Notes: generated from the letters alone by a model not told the origin. A stretch of 64,000 nt of DNA from Methylomonas sp. LW13 (GCF_016865255.1 NZ_CP033381.1:2542001-2606000); one strand, 5' to 3'; counted from the stretch's first letter, positions 18,551 through 27,478 are shown. Made by a program: numbers and translations.

Positions 18551-19779
18551 CCCGCCGCGTCGTCGTGACCGGCATGGCCGGTTTTTCGCCAATTGGCAAC
18601 GATTGGCAGGAAATACGCGGCAGCCTTTTAGCCAAGCAATCCGGCATTCGTTACATTCCGGAATGGGAAATTTATAACGGCCTGCTGACCCGTTTAGCGG
18701 GGGCAGTGGAAAATTTCACGCTGCCGGGCCATTACACCCGCAAAAACACCCGCAGCATGGGCCGAGTCTCGTTAATGGCAACTCGGGCTACGGAACTGGC
18801 TATGCTTGATGCCGGTTTGCTGGGTGATCCGATTATCAGCAGCGGCCGCACCGGTGTAGCCTACGGTTCGTCAGTCGGATCGACGCCGGCTATCGCCGAT
18901 TTCGGCAGAATGCTGATTAATCACGACATTGGCAATCTGAATGCCACCACCTATTTAAAGATGATGGGCCACACCACCTGCGCCAACGTGGCCTTGTTTT
19001 TTCAGGTGCGCGGCCGGGTCATACCTTCTGTCAGTGCGTGTACCTCAGGCAGTCAGGGCATCGGTTACGCCTACGAAGCGATCAAATATGGTTTGCAGGA
19101 CGTGATGCTGGCGGGCGGCGCGGAAGAGCTTTGCCCGACCGAAGCGGCGTTATTCGATGCGCTCTACGCCACCAGCACCCGTAACAGCGAACCAAATCTG
19201 ACTCCGCGGCCTTTCGACCGCGACCGCGACGGTTTGGTGATAGGGGAGGGTGCTTGTACCTTGGTATTGGAGGAACGGGAACGCGCTGTGGCGCGCGGCG
19301 CGCGGATCTACGCCGAAGTTGCCGGGTTTGCCACCAATGCCGACGGTGTGCACGCCACGCAGCCCAATGCCGACACAATGCAGGTGGTGATGCGTCTGGC
19401 CTTACGGGATGCACAGCTTGAGCCGCAGCAAATTGCTTATATCAGTGCTCACGGCACTGCCACTGAGCAGGGCGACATTGCCGAAAGTCATGCAACGGCC
19501 GCAGTGTTTGGCGGCAACACCCCGATTAGCAGTTTGAAAAGTTTCACTGGTCATACCTTGGGTGCTTGTGGGGCCTTGGAAGCCATGGTGGCAATTCAGA
19601 TGCTGAGGGAAGGCTGGTTTCATCCCAATTTGAACCTGGATAATCTCGATCCGCGTTGTGCCGAGCTGGATTATCTGACCAGCGACGGCCGTCATATCCA
19701 CGCCGACTACATCGTTAGTAATAATTTTGCGTTTGGCGGCATCAACACATCTTTGGTTTTACAGCGCTGGGATAGCTGA
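18544..19779 (+). CDS. Beta-ketoacyl-ACP synthase (APE KS 2, FabF-like)
   Basis: Ketosynthase of 411 residues starting at a GTG that overlaps the reductase by seven bases; a TTG follows one codon later. The active site is complete: C166 in SVSACTSGSQ, H303 in SAHGTATEQ, H337 in FTGHTLGACG. NNFAFGGINTSLV ends the fold. It resembles FabF more closely than the other two KS proteins in the window and probably pairs with the chain-length-factor-like protein directly downstream, as the APE KS:CLF heterodimer does. Confidence 0.85.
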   Translation: MLTRRVVVTGMAGFSPIGNDWQEIRGSLLAKQSGIRYIPEWEIYNGLLTRLAGAVENFTLPGHYTRKNTRSMGRVSLMATRATELAMLDAGLLGDPIISSGRTGVAYGSSVGSTPAIADFGRMLINHDIGNLNATTYLKMMGHTTCANVALFFQVRGRVIPSVSACTSGSQGIGYAYEAIKYGLQDVMLAGGAEELCPTEAALFDALYATSTRNSEPNLTPRPFDRDRDGLVIGEGACTLVLEERERAVARGARIYAEVAGFATNADGVHATQPNADTMQVVMRLALRDAQLEPQQIAYISAHGTATEQGDIAESHATAAVFGGNTPISSLKSFTGHTLGACGALEAMVAIQMLREGWFHPNLNLDNLDPRCAELDYLTSDGRHIHADYIVSNNFAFGGINTSLVLQRWDS

Positions 19780-19792
19780 GTTGACCGAGAAC

Positions 19793-20569
19793 ATGGCCGA
19801 GTCAGGCAGGGAAAGCCGTTTGGCTTTCACAGTAAAGCACTGGTGTTTCTGGCAATCCGCGCCGGAGCCCCAAACCACTAGCTGGCCCAACGGTGAAATA
19901 TTGCCGTATAACCAAGGTAAGGCCGATGTGGGGTTTTTACCGGCGATGCAAAGGCGCAGATTATCACCTTTAGCCAGAGCGGCCTGCGCTGTGGCCTGGC
20001 GCAGTCGTAGCGAAAACGGCGATATGCCCTCGGTATTTTTCTCAAGCCATGGCGAAAGCCAGTATTATTTCGAGATGCTTGAAGAGTTGGCAGAGGGCGA
20101 ACATGTTTCGCCCAGCCGCTTCAGCCAGTGCGTGCATAATGCCATCGCCGGCTTGTCCAGTTTCCATAGTACAAGCTATTTACCGTATGTAGCCTTGGCC
20201 GGCGGTACGGAAGGGCTGTATGCGGCTTTTATGGAAGCAGGCGGCATGTTGCTGGATGTTCCCCAGGTTTTGCTCGTCTGTTATGAACAGCCTTTGCCGG
20301 AGGCTTATTTGTCTTATCTGCCCGGCAGTCAAACGACCTGGGCTTTGGCAATGACGCTGGGGCGATCAGCCAGTGCCGGGCCGCAATTGCAGCTGACGCG
20401 CGAGCCGGCAAATGGCACGGCAATGCCGGAAAAGGGCTTGCCCAATTTCGTGCAAGCAGTCATATCCGGCCGGCAAAGCGGATCATGTCGGCAGGACAGG
20501 GCAATCTGGCATTGGCGTTTGGACGAGTTTCATAACTCGATTGCCAGCGGCCTAAGCGATCTGCCGTAA
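19793..20569 (+). CDS. KS chain-length-factor-like protein (APE)
   Basis: A 258-residue protein matching the shortened beta-ketoacyl-synthase N-terminal-like family found beside APE ketosynthases. It has no Cys-His-His triad, as expected for a chain-length factor or KS partner. Recognisable stretches are LSPLARAACAVAW, SSHGESQYYFEMLEEL, SPSRFSQCVHNAIAGL and the STSYLPYVALAGG core. A TTG at 19781, next to the upstream stop, is an alternative start. The related protein at 39027-39812 keeps the same order of blocks. Confidence 0.75.
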   Translation: MAESGRESRLAFTVKHWCFWQSAPEPQTTSWPNGEILPYNQGKADVGFLPAMQRRRLSPLARAACAVAWRSRSENGDMPSVFFSSHGESQYYFEMLEELAEGEHVSPSRFSQCVHNAIAGLSSFHSTSYLPYVALAGGTEGLYAAFMEAGGMLLDVPQVLLVCYEQPLPEAYLSYLPGSQTTWALAMTLGRSASAGPQLQLTREPANGTAMPEKGLPNFVQAVISGRQSGSCRQDRAIWHWRLDEFHNSIASGLSDLP

Positions 20570-20740
20570 CCCAGGGTATAATCCCTGTTTGGCGTAGTAA
20601 TTTATCGCGCGGTTGGCACAGATACTTTGGCGCTTGGAGTGGTGCCAGAGGAACACAATAGCAAACCGATACTCGCTAAATCGAGGCTGTAGAGTGAGTT
20701 CCAGGCCGAGTTGAGTATCGCAACAGGAAACAACACCCGT
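20570..20740. other. 171-bp spacer before the ACP gene
   Basis: The only sizeable gap in the 14956-23724 gene run. TATAAT at 20577-20582 is a possible -10 element, but TTGCCA at 20541 is too far upstream (30 bases) to serve as -35. I see no ORF or clear hairpin. It could hold a secondary promoter for the ACP-to-thioesterase part. Confidence 0.35.
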
Positions 20741-20989
20741 ATGAAGACCCAAGAAGACGTATTTGCCACCTTAAGAGAGTTGATGTCGGAAATGTTCGAG
20801 TTAACGCCCGAGGACATCACCTTGGAGGCTAACCTGCGGCAGGATTTGGACATCGACAGCATCGATGCGGTGGATTTGATGGTCAGGCTGCGCGAGATTA
20901 CCGGTAAGCGCATCAATCCCGAGGATTTCAAAAACGCCCGTACCATCCAGGACGTCGTCGATACCGTGCATCGCATCAGTGCTGAATAG
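20741..20989 (+). CDS. Acyl carrier protein (APE)
   Basis: An 82-residue acyl carrier protein. The phosphopantetheine serine is S40 in DLDIDSIDAVDLMV. The ATG at 20741 gives MKTQEDVF, the usual ACP first helix; an ATG at 20711 would add ten unlikely residues. It should carry the growing polyene between ketosynthase, reductase and dehydratases. The COG4648 protein follows after six bases. APE loci normally encode two ACPs; the second is probably the one at 33985-34248. Confidence 0.9.
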   Translation: MKTQEDVFATLRELMSEMFELTPEDITLEANLRQDLDIDSIDAVDLMVRLREITGKRINPEDFKNARTIQDVVDTVHRISAE

Positions 20990-20995
20990 GGCTGG

Positions 20996-21643
20996 ATGTT
21001 TAAAGATTTTTTCACCAATCGGGTCCCGACCAAGATTCAGGCAAATCCAGACACCCGCATTTGCCCAAAATCCCCAGCAGAGTCTCGGCAAATCATTCTG
21101 AATGTGATTATCGGGGCCGCGACGGTCAGCTATCCCTTTCTGATTTGGTTTTCCGCCGATTACTTTCAACCCCGTTCCATGGCTTTAGGGCTAGCTGGAT
21201 TGTTCTTGCTGCGTTACTGGCTGCAAAAACAGCGTAAATCGGTGGCTGTAGCCGAGTCTAGGTTGATATTGGCCTGCGCGCTGTTTCTATTGCTGAGCGC
21301 ACTGGTTAACGATGCCGACTGGCTGCTGGCTTATCCGGTGTTTGTTAGTCTGCTGTTTTTTGCGGTATTTGCCTTCAGTTTGATCCATCCGCCGACGGTA
21401 GTGGAACGCCTGGCCAGGCTGGAATTTCCGGATCTGCCCGCCCACGGCGTGCTGTATACCCGGAAAGTGACGCTGGTGTGGAGCGTTTTTTTTCTGGGCA
21501 ACGCGGCAATTTCCTTGCTGACTATTTGGTATGGCGACCGCTGGTTGTGGAGCCTTTACAATGGTTGTATCTCGTATGTGCTGATGGGTTTGTTAATGGC
21601 AGCAGAAATGGCGGTACGCCGCAAAGTGAAGGCCAGCTTTTGA
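20996..21643 (+). CDS. COG4648-type membrane protein (APE)
   Basis: A 215-residue inner-membrane protein with about five hydrophobic segments, among them TVSYPFLIWFSADYF, ALFLLLSALV, VFVSLLFFAVFAFSLI and a C-terminal YVLMGLLMAAE. The stretch HPPTVVERLARLEFPDLP is strongly conserved with the paralogue at 34251-34862 (SPPSFIERLVRLQFPELV). The family occurs next to ACPs in APE loci; its biochemical role is unknown to me. Ends two bases before the next start. Confidence 0.75.
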   Translation: MFKDFFTNRVPTKIQANPDTRICPKSPAESRQIILNVIIGAATVSYPFLIWFSADYFQPRSMALGLAGLFLLRYWLQKQRKSVAVAESRLILACALFLLLSALVNDADWLLAYPVFVSLLFFAVFAFSLIHPPTVVERLARLEFPDLPAHGVLYTRKVTLVWSVFFLGNAAISLLTIWYGDRWLWSLYNGCISYVLMGLLMAAEMAVRRKVKASF

Positions 21644-21645
21644 GT

Positions 21646-22023
21646 ATGAAAAATCAGGGAAGCGCACCAGGCGTTTTGTTTCCGGAAACGCTAGGCGAAC
21701 ACATTCAGGCTGATGGTAGGGTGTTGGCTTTGCGCATTCCCAAAGATCTGACTTATTTCAACGGTCATTTCGACGAAATTGCGGTGGTGCCCGGAGTCGT
21801 GCAAATCCAATGGGCGGTGCATTATGCCCGGCAATACCTGGGTTTAACCCGCGACTTCAGTCATATGGAATCGGTAAAATTCAAAGAGCTATTGTTACCT
21901 GGACAGGAGCTGGAATTGGCATTGCACTATCTGCAACAAGCCGGCAAATTGACATTTTGTTACCGTTCGGCGACCTGCGAATACAGCTCGGGTAGAATTT
22001 ACTTTCATGACCACCACCTTTAA
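21646..22023 (+). CDS. apeI: ApeI-like hotdog dehydratase
   Basis: A 125-residue hotdog protein, the second dehydratase expected in an APE locus. The FabA/FabZ-like core reads LTYFNGHFDEIAVVPGVVQI, with GHF and PGV as the substrate-tunnel motifs, followed by VKFKELLLPGQELEL. The ATG at 21646 is chosen because the longer ORF beginning at 21478 runs inside the membrane-protein gene. It overlaps the glycosyltransferase by 17 bases. Confidence 0.8.
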   Translation: MKNQGSAPGVLFPETLGEHIQADGRVLALRIPKDLTYFNGHFDEIAVVPGVVQIQWAVHYARQYLGLTRDFSHMESVKFKELLLPGQELELALHYLQQAGKLTFCYRSATCEYSSGRIYFHDHHL

Positions 22024-22750
22024 TCCCTGCATCTTGATTCCGGTTTATAACCACGAAAAGCCGCTCCTAGGCATTGTTGAGCGCTTGGCTACGCATCAAC
22101 TGCCGTGCCTATTGGTGGATGACGGTAGCGATGCGGCCTGCGCCGAGGTGATTCGCGGCTTAGCCGAGCAATATGCCTGGGTGCAAAGTATCAGGCTGGA
22201 GGTTAACCAAGGCAAGGGTGCGGCGGTCAAGGCCGGCATTCTGGCGGCTCAAGCCCAAGGGTTTTCGCACGCGCTGCAAATCGATGCCGACGGCCAGCAC
22301 GATTTAAACGATGTGAATAAATTTCTAAGCGCCGCCAAACAAGCGCCGGAAGCGGCAGTTATCGGTCGAGCGCTATTCGACGCATCGATTCCTAAACTGC
22401 GCTACTACGCCCGCTACCTGACCCATATTTGGGTACATATCAACACGCTGTCTTTCGCCATCCCCGACTCGATGTGCGGCTACCGGGTTTACCCGCTGGC
22501 GTCTTGCGCAAAGTTGATTCAAAGCCAAGCCATGGAAAATCGCATGGGTTTTGATACGGAGATTTTGGTGCGGCTTTATTGGCAAGGCGTGACAGTCATC
22601 TCCATTCCCACTCAGGTGCGCTACCCGCTGGACGGCTTATCGCATTTCCGGGCTTTGCAGGACAATCTGCTGCTCAGTCAGACTCATGCCCGTTTATTTT
22701 TCGGTATGTTGTTACGCTGGCCCAAACTGCTACTGAGGCATTTTCAATGA
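22007..22750 (+). CDS. Glycosyltransferase family 2
   Basis: A 247-residue GT-A fold enzyme. Family signatures are CILIPVYNHEKPLLG at the N-terminus, LLVDDGSDAAC, NQGKGAAVKAG and the metal site IDADGQHD, followed by a VPDSMCGYRV-like stretch. It probably moves a sugar, from a nucleotide or polyprenyl donor, onto the polyene lipid or its anchor. APE loci often encode such an enzyme next to an LpxL-like acyltransferase, as here. Overlaps neighbours at both ends. Confidence 0.85.
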   Translation: MTTTFNPCILIPVYNHEKPLLGIVERLATHQLPCLLVDDGSDAACAEVIRGLAEQYAWVQSIRLEVNQGKGAAVKAGILAAQAQGFSHALQIDADGQHDLNDVNKFLSAAKQAPEAAVIGRALFDASIPKLRYYARYLTHIWVHINTLSFAIPDSMCGYRVYPLASCAKLIQSQAMENRMGFDTEILVRLYWQGVTVISIPTQVRYPLDGLSHFRALQDNLLLSQTHARLFFGMLLRWPKLLLRHFQ

Positions 22751-23724
22751 AGCCCGCGAACACCGCCGCCCGGCATTGGGCAGCCGTGGAGGAAAACAGC
22801 CTGCTTTTGGGTATACAGGCTCTGGTGTGGGTGTATCGGCTGTTCGGCCGCTGGGTATTTCGTCTGTTTTTGCGGCCGGTGGTCAGTTACTACTTTCTGG
22901 CCGGGCGTCTTGCCCGCGAGTCTTCCAGGGAATATTTGCGCCATTTGGCCGATTTTTACCCGGCGTTGGGTTTGGGCAGCGGACTCTGGCAAAGTTACCT
23001 GCATTTTTTGAGCTTTGGCGAAACCTTGCTGGATAAAATCGTGGTGTGGACCGGCAATATCACGCCGGAGCAAGTGGATTTTCCCAATCGCCAGCTCCTT
23101 TTGGATTTGATCGAACAAAAACGCGGCGCCATGCTGCTGTCCGGACACATCGGTAACCTGGAAATTTGCCAAGCCATCGCCACGATGCGCGGCCACATCC
23201 ATCTGAATATCTTGGTACATACCAAACATGCCGAGAAGTTCAACCGCCTGCTCGGCAGTCGCGGCAGCGCCACCATCCAACTAATTCAAGTGACGGAGTT
23301 AAGTCCCGCCATCGCGATTAGCTTGCAGGAAAAGATCGAGCGCGGCGAATTTCTGGTGATGGTCGGTGACCGAATTCCGGTGCAAGGCGGCCGCACGGTG
23401 TCGGCCAGCTTTCTGGGAGAGGACGCCGAATTTCCGCAAGGCCCGTATCTGCTGGCTTCGCTGTTGCGTTGCCCGGTCTATACCTTGTTTTGCTTTCCGG
23501 TGAACGGTCGATTCAAGATCCATCTGGAACACTTCGCGGAATCTATTCGCATCCCGCGCGGTGAACCCAAAAGGCATGACATGCTGAAAAATCTGGCGCG
23601 ACAATATGCCGAACGACTGGAAGCCTATTGCCGAATAGCGCCGCTACAATGGTTTAATTTTTACCCGTATTGGAGCAAGACAACTGCGGGCGATACCAGT
23701 CAGATAGCCGTCGAGGACAACTAA
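22747..23724 (+). CDS. LpxL/HtrB-like lipid acyltransferase (APE)
   Basis: A 325-residue lysophospholipid acyltransferase family protein with one N-terminal membrane segment near GRWVFRLFLRPVVSYYFLA. The catalytic HX4E box is in LSGHIGNLEICQA. GDRIPVQGGRTVSASFLG and FPQGPYLLASLL follow as in LpxL-type enzymes. It likely attaches the polyene acyl chain to a lipid carrier in the inner membrane. The ATG at 22747 overlaps the glycosyltransferase stop; an ORF from 22579 is out of context. Confidence 0.82.
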   Translation: MKPANTAARHWAAVEENSLLLGIQALVWVYRLFGRWVFRLFLRPVVSYYFLAGRLARESSREYLRHLADFYPALGLGSGLWQSYLHFLSFGETLLDKIVVWTGNITPEQVDFPNRQLLLDLIEQKRGAMLLSGHIGNLEICQAIATMRGHIHLNILVHTKHAEKFNRLLGSRGSATIQLIQVTELSPAIAISLQEKIERGEFLVMVGDRIPVQGGRTVSASFLGEDAEFPQGPYLLASLLRCPVYTLFCFPVNGRFKIHLEHFAESIRIPRGEPKRHDMLKNLARQYAERLEAYCRIAPLQWFNFYPYWSKTTAGDTSQIAVEDN

Positions 23725-23725
23725 T

Positions 23726-24142
23726 ATGTTGCGCGCCGAAGTGGAATTGATCGTGCCTTTTCATGACATTGATCTGTTAAACATTGCCTGGCACGGCCAC
23801 TATTGCAAATACATCGAGATCGCCCGTTGCGCGATGCTGGATAAAATCGGCTACGGTTATATGGCCATGAAAGAAACCGGTTACGTCTGGCCGATTGTGG
23901 ATTTGCAGTTGCGTTATGTGCGTCCCGCCCAGTTCGAACAGCGGATCAAGGTATCAGCGGAGTTGGTGGAATGGGAATACCGGATGAAGATTAAATACCG
24001 GGTCGCCGACGCCGAAACCGGCGAAGTGTTGGCCAAGGGCCATACCATCCAGGCCGCAGTGGACGCGGACAGCCGCGAAATGTGTTTCGCTTCGCCTGCG
24101 GTGTTTTTGGAAAAGCTCGGGATTAAATCTGATTCGCCCTAG
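23726..24142 (+). CDS. Acyl-CoA/ACP thioesterase, 4-HBT family
   Basis: A 138-residue hotdog thioesterase. The active region FHDIDLLNIAWHGHYCKYIE matches the D-x-x-GHVNN-x-x-Y site of 4-hydroxybenzoyl-CoA thioesterases, with the aspartate present. LQLRYVRPAQFEQRIKV is the following strand. It may release or edit acyl-ACP intermediates in APE synthesis. One base separates it from the acyltransferase. Last gene of the tightly packed run. Confidence 0.85.
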   Translation: MLRAEVELIVPFHDIDLLNIAWHGHYCKYIEIARCAMLDKIGYGYMAMKETGYVWPIVDLQLRYVRPAQFEQRIKVSAELVEWEYRMKIKYRVADAETGEVLAKGHTIQAAVDADSREMCFASPAVFLEKLGIKSDSP

Positions 24143-24265
24143 CTAGGCGCTTACTGTAGCGTTTGTGTTTTGGGCTGTTCCGGTTTGTCGTCTTTGTTTT
24201 ACTGTCGCGTCGCCTGTTGCCTAGCGTCAGCCTGTTCTTAACCTTTTGCTCGAGGGATTTTGATT

Positions 24266-24832
24266 ATGTTCAGAAAAAACTACATTGTGATGTTGCTCTG
24301 CTTGGCTGTGTTGGCGGTGGGCTGCAAGAAGGAGCTTAAGCCAGGTGAAGGTGCGGCAGCGGCTGTCCAGCCCGCGCAGGTTTACTATACGCAGTTCAGC
24401 CTGTTCCAAGAGCAGAACCGGTTCCGCACCACCAATTACCGTAAAGGCCAGTTGATTCCAATCAATACACCAGTAGCGCTGCTGAAACTGACCTCCGACG
24501 AGGCGGTGCTTAGAGTGGAATCCAGCGGCCAACTGATTACCATCGAAAACGTGCAAAAATTTACCAAAGACGATATGCCGATTGCTTTCAGTAAAATTGC
24601 CGGCACCAGTAAGGTAGACCTCAATCAATATACTCCCACCGAGCGCGAAAGTATTTTGGCAGGGCAGGTGAAGACAGGCATGAGCAAAAAAGCCGTGCTG
24701 GCCGCCATCGGCTACCCGCCGCAGCATGTCACGCCTTCGCTCGATAGCGACGACTGGACTTACTGGTCCAATCTATTCAACCGCTTTTTGGTGAAATTTA
24801 AAAACGGCAAAGTCGATAGCATTGTCGAATAA
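24266..24832 (+). CDS. BamE-like lipoprotein at end of first APE half
   Basis: A 188-residue lipoprotein; the lipobox is LAVGC, so the mature N-terminal cysteine is about residue 20. The C-terminal part has the SmpA/BamE (OmlA) pattern: VKTGMSKKAVLAAIGYPP followed by DDWTYW and FKNGKVDSI. ATG codons at 24260 and 24266 are both possible; the second gives the better signal peptide. It is 123 bases from the thioesterase. A second lipoprotein of the same kind occurs at 39859-40269 in the other half, suggesting an envelope role tied to the polyene lipid. Confidence 0.75.
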   Translation: MFRKNYIVMLLCLAVLAVGCKKELKPGEGAAAAVQPAQVYYTQFSLFQEQNRFRTTNYRKGQLIPINTPVALLKLTSDEAVLRVESSGQLITIENVQKFTKDDMPIAFSKIAGTSKVDLNQYTPTERESILAGQVKTGMSKKAVLAAIGYPPQHVTPSLDSDDWTYWSNLFNRFLVKFKNGKVDSIVE

Positions 24833-24849
24833 GCCCGGGGCTTTTGATG

Positions 24850-24884
24850 TACTGGAGCCGGCAGTTGCAGTTCCGGTTCCAGTA
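24850..24884. terminator. 12-bp hairpin between convergent genes
   Basis: TACTGGAGCCGG and CCGGTTCCAGTA pair over 12 positions, with one G-U in RNA and an 11-base loop. It lies between the convergent lipoprotein and rhodanese genes and could end both transcripts, although no run of T follows. Confidence 0.5.
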
Positions 24885-24896
24885 GCGATCATTGGA

Positions 24897-25274
24897 CTAT
24901 TCAAACCCAAATCCGGCTTTAGCCCAGGCTTTGGTTCCCCCTTCCAAATTGCGCAAATGCTCGTAACCTAGTTCGTGTAGCGTTCTAGCTGCGGCATTGC
25001 CCATCGGCCCACCTTCGCAATACAGATAAATCGGAGTGGTTTTATCTTGCGGCAGTTTATCCAGGTATTTCTCGACATTGTTGTAAGGAATAAACACATC
25101 GGTGCCTTTGATATGCCGCTGCTCCGGGGTATGCACGTCCACCAGAAAAATATCCTGCTGTTGCATCAGCTGATTTAGTTCCGGCGCGGTGACCATTTGT
25201 AAATAATCGGGTGCTTGAAACGCGCAGCCGCTCAAGAACAGGCTTAAAGCTGCACTGGCATAGGTTTTTTTCAT
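24897..25274 (-). CDS. Rhodanese-domain lipoprotein
   Basis: A 125-residue exported protein. The signal peptide ends in the lipobox LSGC, so it is probably lipid-anchored. The single rhodanese domain has VDVHTPEQRHIKGTDVFIPY and the active loop YCEGGPMGNAAA with its cysteine, which could carry a persulfide. The physiological sulfur donor is unknown. It lies 30 bases downstream of the deacetylase on the same strand, so it is likely the last gene of a three-gene operon. Confidence 0.85.
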   Translation of the reverse strand: MKKTYASAALSLFLSGCAFQAPDYLQMVTAPELNQLMQQQDIFLVDVHTPEQRHIKGTDVFIPYNNVEKYLDKLPQDKTTPIYLYCEGGPMGNAAARTLHELGYEHLRNLEGGTKAWAKAGFGFE

Positions 25275-25304
25275 GGCTTAATTCTCCGAAATCAGACAAA
25301 TGCG

Positions 25305-26135
25305 TTAGGGATTTTGGCAACGATCCAAGCTTTCACTCAGCGTGACCGGTTGCAAATTCGCGACAGCAATGGCCTCCAGCAAGGGAGGAAGCACTTCTAG
25401 AATTACCGGCTGATTGTTGCTTGTGCGGGCAACATTACTGTCATGCAACAACAGAATGTCGCCAGCTTTCAGGTCTTTCAACAATTTCGCCAAGACGACT
25501 TGCGGATTGCCTTCAATCGTGTCAAAGCCGCGCTTGGTCCAACTAGCCAATTGCAAACCCAGGCGGCTGAGCACCGGATCAAGCAAAGGATTGCGCAAAC
25601 CGACCGGCGGCCGAAAAAACCGGGGCCGAATGCCGGTCACCTCAGTCAGAGTATCCTGGGCCGCGTTTAGTTCGGCCATCCAGCCATTTAGCAGCAGAAA
25701 CGGCAAATGATATTGGTGATGCATGCTGTGATTTTCGACCGCGTGGCCGCGTTTGACGATGTCCCGACACAAATCCGGGTAGCGTTGGGCTTTATCGGCG
25801 ATGCAGAAAAACGTGGCTTTGGCGCCGAAGCGATCCAGCAGGTCCAGCACGGCGGGGGTGATTTCAGGATCGGGGCCATCGTCTATGGTAATGGCAATGT
25901 CGCCCCGCGCGGCGGCGGCAGGCGGCAGCGAGGTCCAGTTCGAGCCTACCCAAGAGCAACGCGGCCAAAGCCCGGCAAAGGTTAAAACCAACTGATCGGC
26001 AATAAAAGTCATCAAGGCCCAAGGCCAAATGCTTGGTTGAATAACTATCGCCAGCGGAGCGGCTATTGTTATTGCCAATGAAACCTTCATTAGCGGCGTA
26101 GGCTGCCAGTTGCGGTAAGCGGAAAAATTCATCAT
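25305..26135 (-). CDS. Polysaccharide deacetylase (NodB/CE4)
   Basis: A 276-residue protein with an N-terminal hydrophobic hairpin (about residues 14-55), so it is probably membrane-anchored with the catalytic domain in the periplasm. CE4 motifs are clear: ITIDDGPDPEITPAVLDLL (metal-binding Asp pair), HAVENHSMHHQ (metal His residues), and FFRPPVGLRN. GDILLLHDSN is the last motif. It should de-N-acetylate a sugar of peptidoglycan, polysaccharide or glycolipid. The start overlaps the dehydrogenase stop by four bases, which is unusual company for a deacetylase. Confidence 0.85.
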   Translation of the reverse strand: MMNFSAYRNWQPTPLMKVSLAITIAAPLAIVIQPSIWPWALMTFIADQLVLTFAGLWPRCSWVGSNWTSLPPAAAARGDIAITIDDGPDPEITPAVLDLLDRFGAKATFFCIADKAQRYPDLCRDIVKRGHAVENHSMHHQYHLPFLLLNGWMAELNAAQDTLTEVTGIRPRFFRPPVGLRNPLLDPVLSRLGLQLASWTKRGFDTIEGNPQVVLAKLLKDLKAGDILLLHDSNVARTSNNQPVILEVLPPLLEAIAVANLQPVTLSESLDRCQNP

Positions 26136-27250
26136 GAATGGGGGTGCGTGTTTAACCGGTAAGCGTCGCCGGTACCGAGCAGGGCGGCGATCAGATTTTT
26201 CTGCACTTCCGAGCTGCCAGAAAAAAGCCGCCCGGCTAGCGCATCCTGGACCAATTCAGCCATCGCGCCCCCCGATTCCAAGCCGGCCGCGCCCATGATC
26301 TGCACCGCATCCAGGCTGGATTGCAAGAAAGCCTCGGCCGCATACAACTTGGTTTGCGCCGACGCCATCGTCAGGCGTTGGCCGGCGTCGCACAATCGCG
26401 CGCATTCCCCCAGCCATAAATTGACGGTGTCCAGCCGTAACTTCATCTCGGCGATGCGATGGCTGACGGCCTGATGCTTACCCAAATGCACGCCGCCGGA
26501 GCGCCGCTCCCGGCTATAACGAACCACTTCCGCCAATTGCCAATCCATGAGCCCGGCGATGCCGGCGAACACGAAGGCCCGTTCGTACTCCAAAGCCTTT
26601 TGGATCATCTGGGTGCCGACGCCGATTTTTCCGAGCAGGCGATCGGCATCGATTCGACAATCTTGCAAACTCACGCTGCCGGTGGCGCTGCCCCTGCAGC
26701 CATCCAATGCACTTTCATTGCTGAAATGGCAGCCGTCATCTTCACGGGACACCAGGAAAGCGGAAATCTTGCCGTCCAATTTGGCGTAAATCACCAACCA
26801 GTCGGCCATTGGCACGTTAGTGATATAACGCTTTTCGCCGTTTAGTAGATAACCGTCGCCCGCTTGTTTGGCATGAGTAGTCATCGCTTGCACGTCGGAG
26901 CCGCAAGACGGCTCGGTGATGGCATGCCCGCCCAGCCAGTCTCCGCTCAACAAAGCCGGCAGAAATTTTTCTTTCTGCGCCTCGCAGCCGTACAACAAGA
27001 TAGGGTATACAGAACCCCACAGATGGGCGTTGATCGCCAGCATCAGACCGGGATCGCGACAAGTTTCGCCAAGGCGGCGATGGGTTTCGACTAACGAGGC
27101 AAAGTTATCGCCAAAACCGCCGACGGCAGAGGGCAGGGCATGTCGAAATACACCAAGTTCAGCGACGGCACGCAAACGGACTTTGATTTGGGTTTCATTC
27201 GGTCGGCCTGCGTAAGCAAGGATCTCGGAAAAATCAGTGGCTATAGTCAT
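26132..27250 (-). CDS. Acyl-CoA dehydrogenase family flavoprotein, PltE-like
   Basis: A 372-residue FAD enzyme of the acyl-CoA dehydrogenase fold, with HAITEPSCGSDVQAM and GEKRYITNVPMADWLV in the middle domain. The usual C-terminal catalytic Glu (YEGTSEIQ) is replaced by FSGSSEVQ (343-350), while E223 in LEYERAF sits at the position used by isovaleryl-CoA dehydrogenase and, as I recall, by prolyl-carrier-protein dehydrogenases such as PltE and RedW. KHQAVSHRIAEMKLRL is also close to those enzymes. A stand-alone proline-type adenylating enzyme and a carrier protein lie 3-6 kb away on the same strand. Oxidation of a carrier-bound prolyl group is therefore possible; ordinary acyl-CoA oxidation is the alternative. 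Confidence 0.75.
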   Translation of the reverse strand: MTIATDFSEILAYAGRPNETQIKVRLRAVAELGVFRHALPSAVGGFGDNFASLVETHRRLGETCRDPGLMLAINAHLWGSVYPILLYGCEAQKEKFLPALLSGDWLGGHAITEPSCGSDVQAMTTHAKQAGDGYLLNGEKRYITNVPMADWLVIYAKLDGKISAFLVSREDDGCHFSNESALDGCRGSATGSVSLQDCRIDADRLLGKIGVGTQMIQKALEYERAFVFAGIAGLMDWQLAEVVRYSRERRSGGVHLGKHQAVSHRIAEMKLRLDTVNLWLGECARLCDAGQRLTMASAQTKLYAAEAFLQSSLDAVQIMGAAGLESGGAMAELVQDALAGRLFSGSSEVQKNLIAALLGTGDAYRLNTHPHS

Positions 27251-27295
27251 GGTTTAGGATTTGAGCAAACGCAATGAATTTGCATTGTATTGTAT

Positions 27296-27321
27296 CGTTC
27301 CCAAGCTCCGGCGTGGGAACG
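27296..27321. repeat. GTTCCCACGC-type palindromic repeat
   Basis: CGTTCCCAAGCTCCGGCGTGGGAACG, a slightly degenerate member of the palindrome family that also occurs at 28240, 28800, 29401 and 31619. It lies upstream of the YkgJ gene, in the divergent spacer with the dehydrogenase. Confidence 0.7.
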
Positions 27322-27478
27322 AAGGCATACAGCGTCGAGGCAAGCTTGCAAAGACAAAGTTTCTGTTTTTCGCAAAAGCTTCTATGCTGGTTAGGCTTGG
27401 AACGCCAGGTCCCACCGCTTGCGATTGGTCAACCAGAGTAAGCCTGGCTAGAAAATTATCAATAACTTAAAAGCACGT

